DNA of 64,000 nt from Xylanimicrobium pachnodae JCM 13526 = NBRC 107786 (GTDB lineage Bacteria > Actinomycetota > Actinomycetes > Actinomycetales > Cellulomonadaceae): contig BCWJ01000012.1 in the NCBI GenBank assembly GCA_001592145.1, positions 1-64,000 of the forward strand, given 5' to 3'. The number at the start of each line of letters is the position of its first letter. Within the stretch, counting starts at the first letter, position 1. The position numbers and the translations under genes were made by a program. Below the pieces are notes generated by a model, which saw only the letters and a program-made list of their open reading frames with translations, had not been told where the DNA came from and did not search any database. Of this stretch, positions 58,153-64,000 are shown piece by piece.

Positions 58153-59874
58153 ATGACGCACTGTCCACGACCCCTCTCCACGCTGCTCGCGGCGACCGCC
58201 ACCGTGGCGCTCGCCGTCGGCATCGCCGCGGCCGGCGCTCAGACCGCCGTCGCCGCCCCGCCGCTCGCCACGAGCGCCACGACACCCGACCCCGACGGCA
58301 TCAACGGGTTCCGCACCATCGGGTACTTCCCCGCCTGGGTGCCGCAGAACGGCGCCTACCAGGTGGCCGACCTCGAACGCACCGGGGCCATCGACGACCT
58401 CACCGCGATCAACTACGCCTTCGGCAACATCACCAGCGACCTCGTGTGCGACATCTCCGACGCCGTCGGCCCCGAGGGCCCCGAGGGCGACCCGTACTCC
58501 GACTACCAGCGGCTCGTCCCCAAGAAGGAGTCCGTCGACGGCGTCGCCGACAAGGCCGGCCAGCCGCTGGCCGGCAATCTCAACCAGCTCCGCAAGCTCA
58601 AGGAACGCCACCCCGACCTCACGGTGCTCATCTCGCTGGGCGGCTGGTCGTGGTCCGACAACTTCTCCGCCGCCGTCGCCACCCCCGAGGCCCGTACCCG
58701 CCTGGTCGACTCGTGCGTGGACCTGTGGATCCGCGGCAACCTGCCCGTGCGCGGCGCGCAGGGCGGCGACGGCGTCGCCGCCGGCATCTTCGACGGCATC
58801 GACATCGACTGGGAATGGCCCGGCGCCGACGGCGAACACCCCTCACCCCACCCCGACGACGACGCCGCCAACTTCATCGCCTTCATGCAGGAGCTGCGCG
58901 CCACCCTCGACCAGGTGACCGCCCAGACCGGGCACGACTACCTGCTCAGCGGGTTCGCCCCCGCCGGGTGGGCGCCGCGCACCAACGGTGGGTGGACCGA
59001 CCCGTGCCTGGCCGCTGTCATGGACTACCTCAACGTCCAGGGGTACGATTACCACGGCACCTGGGTGGCGAACCGCACCGGGCACCAGGGCAACCTGCAC
59101 CCCTACGCCTGGCCCGACACCGAACCCGGCGGCGCCAACTGGGGCCTCGCCGCCGACGGCCTGCTCGCCGCCTACCGGGCGGCCGGCTGGCGGGGCGACC
59201 AGCTCAACCTCGGCATCGCCGCCTACGGCCAGGGGTGGAGCGGCGTCACCGACCCCACCCCCGGCGCGGCCGCCACCGCCGCCATCGGCACCCGCACGTA
59301 CGCCGAGCTGCACGCCGTGGGCACCGAGTACTACGACGAGACCGCCGGGGCCGCCTACCGCTACGACGGCAACCAGTGGTGGAGCCTCGACACCCCCCGC
59401 TCCGTGACCGCTAAAGCCGCATGGGTGGCCGTCAACGGGTACGGCGGCGGGTTCATCTGGGACCTCACCGGCGACTACCGCAACGAGCTCGCCGGGGCGC
59501 TCGGCGGGACCCTGCGCGCCGCCACCCCCGGGCCCCTCGCCCTGCGCACCGGCGCCGCCCCCTGGTACGCCTCCGCCGTCTACACCGCCGGCGACGTCGT
59601 GGTGCACGAAGGCGCCGAGTACCGCGCCCAGTGGTGGACCCGGGGTGCGGAGCCCGGCACCGGAAACGGATCGCCCTGGGTTGCCACCGGGTCCCTGACC
59701 CCCGTCGGGGGCATTGATGTGTGCGCCCCCGCCTGGTCCGCCACCGCCACCTACACCTCCGGCGACGTCGTCTCCCGCGCCGGCGTCAACCACACCGCCA
59801 TGTGGTGGAGCCGCGGCGACGTGCCCGGCGCCAACACCACCAACGCGTGGGACGCGGGGTTGCCCTGCGCCTGA
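58153..59874 (+). CDS. Secreted GH18 chitinase with two CBM5/12 modules
   Basis: A 573-residue enzyme: signal peptide ending about VAA (residue 35), a family 18 catalytic barrel with DGIDIDWEWP (catalytic Glu221), SLGGWSWS and MDYLNVQGYDYHG, and two C-terminal chitin-binding modules of the CBM5/12 type (PWYASAVYTAGDVVVHEG and PAWSATATYTSGDVVSRAG). Secreted to degrade chitin; two tandem modules suggest strong attachment to insoluble chitin. The next feature downstream is tRNA-Ser. Confidence 0.94.
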   Translation: MTHCPRPLSTLLAATATVALAVGIAAAGAQTAVAAPPLATSATTPDPDGINGFRTIGYFPAWVPQNGAYQVADLERTGAIDDLTAINYAFGNITSDLVCDISDAVGPEGPEGDPYSDYQRLVPKKESVDGVADKAGQPLAGNLNQLRKLKERHPDLTVLISLGGWSWSDNFSAAVATPEARTRLVDSCVDLWIRGNLPVRGAQGGDGVAAGIFDGIDIDWEWPGADGEHPSPHPDDDAANFIAFMQELRATLDQVTAQTGHDYLLSGFAPAGWAPRTNGGWTDPCLAAVMDYLNVQGYDYHGTWVANRTGHQGNLHPYAWPDTEPGGANWGLAADGLLAAYRAAGWRGDQLNLGIAAYGQGWSGVTDPTPGAAATAAIGTRTYAELHAVGTEYYDETAGAAYRYDGNQWWSLDTPRSVTAKAAWVAVNGYGGGFIWDLTGDYRNELAGALGGTLRAATPGPLALRTGAAPWYASAVYTAGDVVVHEGAEYRAQWWTRGAEPGTGNGSPWVATGSLTPVGGIDVCAPAWSATATYTSGDVVSRAGVNHTAMWWSRGDVPGANTTNAWDAGLPCA

Positions 59875-59948
59875 CCGCCTGACCGCGGATTTGGGACCGG
59901 CCGCCCGAGCGGGTATCCTCGGACGGCCGGTCCCTCGCGGAACGGCTA

Positions 59949-60035
59949 GGTAGCGTGTCCGAGTGGCCTAAGGAGCACGCCTCGAAAGCGTGTGTGGGTG
60001 AAAGTCCACCGTGAGTTCGAATCTCACCGCTACCG
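59949..60035 (+). tRNA. tRNA-Ser(CGA)
   Basis: Acceptor stem GGTAGCG pairs with CGCTACC (60028-60034), discriminator G. The anticodon loop is CTCGAAA with anticodon CGA, and the T arm has GTTCGAATC. An extended variable arm of class II serine tRNAs is present. The 3' half is where an integrated element begins. Confidence 0.95.
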
Positions 60036-60046
60036 CGCAACGAAAA

Positions 60047-60080
60047 CCGCCCCTGACCTGCATAAACAGGTCGGGGGCGG
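60047..60080. terminator. Hairpin between tRNA-Ser and integrase
   Basis: A 14-bp stem (60047-60060 and 60067-60080, one G-U pair) with loop CATAAA, between the tRNA and the end of the convergent integrase gene. It can end both transcripts. Confidence 0.75.
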
Positions 60081-60104
60081 AGGCGTTTCCGGGGTCCGTG
60101 CCCA

Positions 60105-61283
60105 CTATTTGCCCACAACTGCGAGCGAGCGGGCCTGATCCAGGGCGAGCGAAACGCCGTCGAGGTCGTCGTCGAACAGGTCCGCGTACACGTCGAGCGT
60201 CATGGCCGCGGACTTGTGCCCCAGCATCCGCTGGACCGCCTTCACGTTCGCGCCGGCCGACACCGCCAGGCTCGCCGCGGTGTGCCGCAGGTCGTGCGGA
60301 GTCACGCGCGGGATCCCCGCCCGCCTGACGGCCTGCTCGAACCACCCGCCCGAGCTCGTGCGCGTCGCGTGCCGTGAACGCCGCAGGTGCCCGCCGTCGC
60401 GGCCCGGGAACACCAGGTCGTCGCGGCCCTTGCCCTCGCACGCGCGGGCGAGCTGCTCGGCGAGGAACTTCGGGAACGGCACCGAGCGGCGCTCGTGCGT
60501 CTTCGGAGAGCCGACCTCGACGCGGGCCCCGATCTCGACGGCGTTCTCCTCGATGACGAGCCGCCGCTTGAGCATGTCGAGGTTCCGCACCCGCAGCGCG
60601 GTCGCCTCACCCCACCGCAGCCCGCAGTAGGCGAGCACCAGAACGAGCGTCCCGTGGGGGCCGGCCTCGCGCACCAGGTCGTGCACCTGCTCGTGCGTGA
60701 GGTACACGCGCGCCTTCGCGGCCCGGGCAGGGAGGTCGACGTCGTCGCGGGCCGCGTTGAACAGCGCCCGGCGATCGCGCACCGCCCGGTCGAGCACCGC
60801 GGCGAGCACCCCGTAGCAGCGGATCACCGTGACGGCGCTCTTCGGCTTCGACTCCCACCGCTTGCCCGTCTTCGGGTCCGGCTTGATCCGTTCCGCGGCC
60901 GCGCCCGTCGCCTCCTTGCCCGTCGAGAGGCCCGTCACCCAGTCCTGCACCGCCGAGCTCGTCACGTCCTTGACCGCGACGGCGCCCCACCGGGGCAGGA
61001 CGTGTACCCGCCATGCCGACTCCAGTGCCGCGTAGGTCGACGGCTTGCGCTGCCGCTTCGACGCCAGCCATGCCGGCCCCAGCTCGCCCACCGTCGCCCG
61101 CGCCGCCGTCGCGTCGATGAACTCCCCGCGCGCCTTCGACACCTCGACCGACGCCGCGAACAGCTCCGCGTCCCGCTTCGTCGTGAACCCGCGCTTGTCC
61201 GTCTGCGTGCGCGTCCCCGGCTTCCGGTACCGCACGCGGTACCGCTTGCCCGCCTTCGTCGAGTACGCCTCAACCGTCGCCAC
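60105..61283 (-). CDS. int: Tyrosine site-specific integrase
   Basis: A 392-residue integrase with an N-terminal Arm-binding type domain (TKAGKRYRVRYRKPGTRTQT), a core-binding domain and the catalytic set: Arg in YCGLRWGEATAL, His-x-x-Arg in HDLRHTAAS and Tyr in LGHKSAAMTLDVYADL. It catalyses integration at the tRNA-Ser site. GTG 61283 is adjacent to the preceding gene's stop, suggesting co-transcription with 61285-61998. Confidence 0.95.
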   Translation of the reverse strand: MATVEAYSTKAGKRYRVRYRKPGTRTQTDKRGFTTKRDAELFAASVEVSKARGEFIDATAARATVGELGPAWLASKRQRKPSTYAALESAWRVHVLPRWGAVAVKDVTSSAVQDWVTGLSTGKEATGAAAERIKPDPKTGKRWESKPKSAVTVIRCYGVLAAVLDRAVRDRRALFNAARDDVDLPARAAKARVYLTHEQVHDLVREAGPHGTLVLVLAYCGLRWGEATALRVRNLDMLKRRLVIEENAVEIGARVEVGSPKTHERRSVPFPKFLAEQLARACEGKGRDDLVFPGRDGGHLRRSRHATRTSSGGWFEQAVRRAGIPRVTPHDLRHTAASLAVSAGANVKAVQRMLGHKSAAMTLDVYADLFDDDLDGVSLALDQARSLAVVGK

Positions 61284-61284
61284 G

Positions 61285-61998
61285 TCAGGCCCCGGCCTTG
61301 CCTGGTCCGGCCGCGGGAGCGAGGAAGCCCTTCCGCCGTGCGGTGCGTAGCCAGGAGTCAACCGTCGACCGTGGCACTTCGAATGTGTCTGCTACGACCT
61401 TTGCGGGTCGCTCTCCGAGGACATACGCGATTGTGTAGAGGTCTGCCGCCATCCGCAGGGTGTCCTCTGTCGGGCCGGCTTCTCGGAGACTGTCTCGCTC
61501 GTCGGGCGTCATGAGCCCCCACAACTTCCCCGTTGTCTCGCCGGCCCAGTCCACGAAGGCGAACGCGCCGCGGATGAACGCTTGAAGGGGGACGCGACGC
61601 AGCCCGTCGCCGGTGACGGGCTCGCCGCCAGCCCTCTGTCGAACGAAGAGTTGTGTGATCTCCAGTCTTCCCGAGTTGCGCGATAGCTCGACGATGGCGT
61701 GGACGTCGTAGCCGTGGTAGTCCGTGCCTTTGGCCTCGCACCAAGGGAAGATCGGCAGGCCGCCAATCACCATCCGCGGCGCCCCGTCTCTTGCCGAGAA
61801 CCGCTTCGCCACCCTGCCTCGCTCGGGCCACTCGAGGTCGGGTAGCGGTGCCGGTGGGTTCACGGCCCGGTATCGCTCCATCTCCTCGGGTGGCACGCGG
61901 TAGTCCTCGTGAAGACCCGTAGCGGGATCCCGCCTGCCGACGCCAAAGCGCGACCACCACGCCTCGGTGCCCGGGGTGTGCTCGTCACCAGAACTCAT
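61285..61998 (-). CDS. Hypothetical protein with C-terminal HTH, element-borne
   Basis: A 237-residue protein not recognised as a known family. The last 50 residues resemble a helix-turn-helix (YVLGERPAKVVADTFEVPRSTVDSWLRTARRKG), so DNA binding is plausible. The middle contains VIGGLPIFPWCEAKGTDYHGYDVHA. It is upstream of int in the same orientation and divergent from the excisionase gene across a repeat-rich 99-base gap, where a regulator is expected. Lower GC than the chromosomal genes. Confidence 0.65.
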   Translation of the reverse strand: MSSGDEHTPGTEAWWSRFGVGRRDPATGLHEDYRVPPEEMERYRAVNPPAPLPDLEWPERGRVAKRFSARDGAPRMVIGGLPIFPWCEAKGTDYHGYDVHAIVELSRNSGRLEITQLFVRQRAGGEPVTGDGLRRVPLQAFIRGAFAFVDWAGETTGKLWGLMTPDERDSLREAGPTEDTLRMAADLYTIAYVLGERPAKVVADTFEVPRSTVDSWLRTARRKGFLAPAAGPGKAGA

Positions 61999-62024
61999 CT
62001 GCCCACGCTCGCACGATCAATACG

Positions 62025-62117
62025 GGTTCTGCAAGACCGCGACACGATCTGAGTCGAGGTCTTGCGATACTCCGACGCACCGGGTACCGTCGCGGTTATG
62101 CAAAACCACGACACCAT
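62025..62117. repeat. Control-region repeats between divergent element genes
   Basis: Two direct copies of GGTTnTGCAAnACCnCGACACnAT (62025-62048 and 62094-62117, 20 of 24 bases identical) plus an inverted copy of the GCAAGACC core (GGTCTTGC at 62058-62065). One copy covers the excisionase start codon. They look like binding sites for a repressor or excisionase of the element. Confidence 0.75.
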
Positions 62118-62319
62118 GCTGGATGTCATCCAGCCGGCCACGCTCGCCGCAGAGCTTGGCGTGACGAAGCAGGCTCTAGCGGACTGGCGATACCGGGGAC
62201 AGGGTCCCGCGTTCGTGAAGGCGGGCCGAAAGGTGCTGTACCGCCGCCAGGACGTCGACGAGTGGCTCGAACAGAACGTCCACACCCGCACCGACACCAA
62301 GCGTGCGGCCGTCGCGTGA
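62098..62319 (+). CDS. Excisionase-like small HTH protein
   Basis: A 73-residue helix-turn-helix protein (PATLAAELGVTKQALADWRYRGQGPAFVKAGRKVLYRRQDVDEWL), the MerR-like fold of actinobacterial excisionases. Such proteins direct excision with the integrase. The ATG at 62098 lies inside a direct repeat, so binding there could control its own translation or transcription. Confidence 0.85.
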   Translation: MQNHDTMLDVIQPATLAAELGVTKQALADWRYRGQGPAFVKAGRKVLYRRQDVDEWLEQNVHTRTDTKRAAVA

Positions 62320-62357
62320 CGACGCCGGCGCTCGCGGCCATGTCCGCACACGAAGAA

Positions 62358-62390
62358 GCCCGCCGAGACAGTTGCAGCGGCTCGACGGGC
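62358..62390 (+). terminator. Hairpin after the excisionase gene
   Basis: GCCCGCCGAG (62358-62367) pairs with CTCGACGGGC (62381-62390) with one mismatch, 39 bases after the excisionase stop and 31 before the next gene. Without a T-run its role, termination or stability, is open. Confidence 0.5.
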
Positions 62391-62420
62391 GAGGTTCCCA
62401 CCCCAACCAAGGAGCAGAAC

Positions 62421-62945
62421 ATGAACCACACCCTACGGCAGACCTCCGACGCCCTGGGCGCCGAGGTCGTCGCCCGCATCTACACCGCCATGCAGTTCGA
62501 GGCGCTCGACCTCGACCACCTCGCGGCCCGGCTCAACATCCCCACGGAGGAGCTGGACGACAGGCTCGCGAACCCGCGCCTCCTGCGGATGAGCGACCTT
62601 CGCCTCATTGCGGCCGCACTGGGCGCCTCCGTCCAGCGCCTCCTGGGCGACAACCTGTCCGACCTCGACCCGACCGTGCCCGCCTGGGTGACCCACATCG
62701 ACCCGTGGGCCGACCTGGGCACTCCCGATGCCTTCCGCATCCTGGCCCGCCACGCCAGCACCACCGCCGGCACGATCTCGCTCACGCAGACGCAGCGCCC
62801 CGACGGCACCCTGGGCTACCTCGCCCTCGACCTGTCCGGTGTCGTCGACGTCGTCATCACCGACCCCGACGACCTCCGCAACACCGTCGACGGCCTCGCC
62901 ACCGCGATCGGGCACCTCGTCGACGCCTACGAGGACGCCCGGTGA
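62421..62945 (+). CDS. Hypothetical HTH-like protein, element-borne
   Basis: A 174-residue protein; the N-terminal 75 residues (HLAARLNIPTEELDDRLANP and LRLIAAALGASVQRLLGD) look like an Xre-type helix-turn-helix arrangement, which would make it a regulator. The C-terminal half is not recognised. AAGGAG lies eight bases before ATG 62421. Its stop overlaps the next gene by four bases. Confidence 0.7.
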   Translation: MNHTLRQTSDALGAEVVARIYTAMQFEALDLDHLAARLNIPTEELDDRLANPRLLRMSDLRLIAAALGASVQRLLGDNLSDLDPTVPAWVTHIDPWADLGTPDAFRILARHASTTAGTISLTQTQRPDGTLGYLALDLSGVVDVVITDPDDLRNTVDGLATAIGHLVDAYEDAR

Positions 62946-63154
62946 CCGCCCGGTACGGCGCTCGCGGCCCGTCTGGGCGCGTCTGGTGCCCCGGGCCCAC
63001 CGACAGCGCGGGGGAGTCCCTGACACCCGCGGCCGCCGCAGACGTGGTGCGCCAGCTCGTCATCGACGGTGGTCTCGACCTCATGCGCTCCGTCGACGGC
63101 GGCCCATGGCAACCCGCCGACGTGACCGAGCTCGACGCCGTCCCCGTCGCATGA
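62942..63154 (+). CDS. Hypothetical small protein, element-borne
   Basis: A 70-residue protein, not recognised, starting with a GTG that overlaps the preceding stop and ending in a four-base overlap with the next frame. Such overlapping chains of tiny genes are typical of phage or AICE modules. It has a helix (AAAADVVRQLVIDGGLDLM) and no signal peptide or membrane segment. Confidence 0.55.
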   Translation: MTARYGARGPSGRVWCPGPTDSAGESLTPAAAADVVRQLVIDGGLDLMRSVDGGPWQPADVTELDAVPVA

Positions 63155-63336
63155 CCCGACCGGCGACCGCCTGGCGCGACCCCACCGGCGACGCCGCGGC
63201 CGCGAACGTCGATCGCGGCCGCGAGCGCCGCCGAACGCCCACCAGGCGGCTGCCGGGTACCTCGCATACCGCCATGCGCAGCACCGCGCCCGGACCCGGA
63301 TGGAGGGGAGCAGATGGGAAGCAGCCTCGACGTTGA
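63151..63336 (+). CDS. Hypothetical Arg-rich small protein
   Basis: A 61-residue, strongly basic frame (many Arg, Thr, Pro) linked to the preceding stop by ATGA and overlapping the next start by 23 bases. No family recognised. The spacing supports translation, but composition could equally reflect a non-coding reading. Confidence 0.4.
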   Translation: MTRPATAWRDPTGDAAAANVDRGRERRRTPTRRLPGTSHTAMRSTAPGPGWRGADGKQPRR

Positions 63337-64000
63337 TGGGGCCAGGCCTGCCGTCGCATGGGTCGCCTCGCTGCCCCGCGCCTACCGGGTCTCCGGGGAC
63401 GAGCGGTCCGTCCTGTTCGCGCTCGCCTGCGACTCGTTCGACGGCTTCGTCACCTCGCCGGCTGCCCGCGACCTCGCGGAGTGGTCGGGCGTCCTGCGCA
63501 GCTCGCTGTGGGAGATCATCGCGCGCCTGGAGAAGCCCACCGAGAAGCGCCCCGCGCTGCTCGAACGGGAGTCACGGCCTGGACGCCGAACCACCTTCCG
63601 ACTGCTCCGCGACCCGTCCGGCGACACCGGACAGGTAGGGACCCGTCCGGCCACGCCGGACACCCCGCAGGTGACCCGTCCGGCGACACCGGACACCACC
63701 CGTCCGGCGACCCGTCCGGCGAGGTGTCCGGCCACGCCGGACACCACCCTTTCCCTTACCAAGAGCATGCATGCAGAGCACCCCGCCCCGGGCATCGACG
63801 ACCAGCTCGCCACCGTCCGGGCGGCCGCCCTCGCTGCGCTCGCCGGCGTGATCCTCGACCAGCCGCACGGCTCCCAGCTCGACGGCCGCGACACGTGGGC
63901 CCAGCGCCTACGCGACACCGGATGGAACGCCCCGGCGCTCGCGGCCGAACTCACCGCCCACCCGATCCGCGGCGCACGCTCCGCCGGCCTGCTCCGCTCC
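63314..64000 (+). CDS. Partial element gene, possible replication initiator (runs off window)
   Basis: An open frame of 229 codons from ATG 63314 to the window end, with GGAGGGGAGC five bases before the start. The first 90 residues (ERSVLFALACDSFDGFVTSPAARDLAEWSGVLRSSLWEIIARLEKP) look like a winged helix DNA-binding domain. Residues about 100-145 are a repetitive TRPATPDTT linker that coincides with palindromic DNA repeats. After that comes TWAQRLRDTGWNAPALAAELTAHP. A phage or AICE replication initiator or DNA-binding protein is possible, but the C-terminal part is missing, so the role is open. Confidence 0.65.
   Translation, partial: MGSSLDVDGARPAVAWVASLPRAYRVSGDERSVLFALACDSFDGFVTSPAARDLAEWSGVLRSSLWEIIARLEKPTEKRPALLERESRPGRRTTFRLLRDPSGDTGQVGTRPATPDTPQVTRPATPDTTRPATRPARCPATPDTTLSLTKSMHAEHPAPGIDDQLATVRAAALAALAGVILDQPHGSQLDGRDTWAQRLRDTGWNAPALAAELTAHPIRGARSAGLLRS
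63616..63742 (+). repeat. Array of GTCCGG-N5-CCGGAC palindromes inside the partial gene
   Basis: Four full palindromic units at 63616-63632, 63645-63661, 63678-63694 and 63726-63742, with extra half-sites GTCCGG at 63702 and 63714. Spacers alternate between CGACA and CCACG. The units are in the reading frame and encode Thr-Arg-Pro-Ala-Thr-Pro-Asp repeats. They resemble iterons placed inside a replication gene, but could be only a repetitive linker. Confidence 0.8.

Larger units (their letters stand above)
60010..64000. mobile_element. Left part of an integrated element at tRNA-Ser (attL side)
   Basis: A tyrosine integrase reading toward the tRNA, an excisionase-like gene and several small unrecognised genes begin just after the 3' end of tRNA-Ser, the usual arrangement of actinobacterial integrative elements and prophages. 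The 3' tRNA segment (about 60010-60035) is the likely attL core. The other end, where a copy of that segment is expected, lies beyond the window, so type (AICE, plasmid-like or phage) is unproven. Confidence 0.82.

Noticed and set aside
60105-61283. Integrase as a decayed remnant
   Set aside because: All catalytic residues and full length are present, so it appears functional.

Overview
The window is very GC-rich and densely coded, and it reads as the chromosome of a high-GC actinobacterium. An HspR-type repressor with two HAIR-like sites in front of dnaK-grpE-dnaJ, a TPP riboswitch on a thiamine ABC operon, an apparent xylo-oligosaccharide operon and a GH18 chitinase with two chitin-binding modules together suggest a polysaccharide-degrading Micrococcales member (Cellulomonadaceae or Promicromonosporaceae type). 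The family assignment is inference; no rRNA gene is present to test it.

Layout. 0-4.5 kb: a small DUF4235-type membrane protein, then a TPP riboswitch and thiBPQ. 4.6-7.3 kb: pgi and cutC. 7.4-15.8 kb: a sugar-uptake locus with a solitary substrate-binding lipoprotein, a LacI repressor, a perfect 20-bp operator, a second (paralogous) binding protein, two permeases and a GH3 glycosidase; the gene order matches bxl (xylobiose) operons. 15.8-16.8 kb: an S4 protein and a PlsC-like acyltransferase. 17.1-26.4 kb: respiratory nitrate reduction (narK, a Cys-rich HTH regulator, narGHJI). 26.7-34.3 kb: a terminator-bounded unit of six genes with three SipW-type signal-peptide proteins, a dedicated Ser/His signal peptidase, a secreted beta-helix protein and an LPKTG protein with a four-cysteine tail. 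34.4-38.7 kb: an AraC regulator and a PTS/SIS sugar locus. 38.8-42.9 kb: the HspR-controlled chaperone operon. 43.3-46.7 kb: a 1137-residue chain joining an ECF sigma factor, a zinc-finger anti-sigma-like segment, a membrane segment and a large outer domain. 46.7-59.9 kb: esterase, upp, tadA, AI-2E-family transporter, DUF4097 protein, a HAD/GH65 phosphorolysis pair, ABC exporter, sirtuin and chitinase. 59.9 kb to the end: tRNA-Ser(CGA) followed directly by a tyrosine integrase and small phage/AICE-like genes, i.e. the left end of an integrated element whose far end lies outside the window.

How it fits together. GH3, the ABC importer, GH65 plus beta-phosphoglucomutase and Pgi form routes from oligosaccharides to glycolysis. 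NarK and NarGHJI give nitrate respiration. The most unusual parts are the SipW-type surface operon, the one-chain membrane sigma factor, the Cys-tailed LPKTG protein and the repeat arrays in the integrated element.
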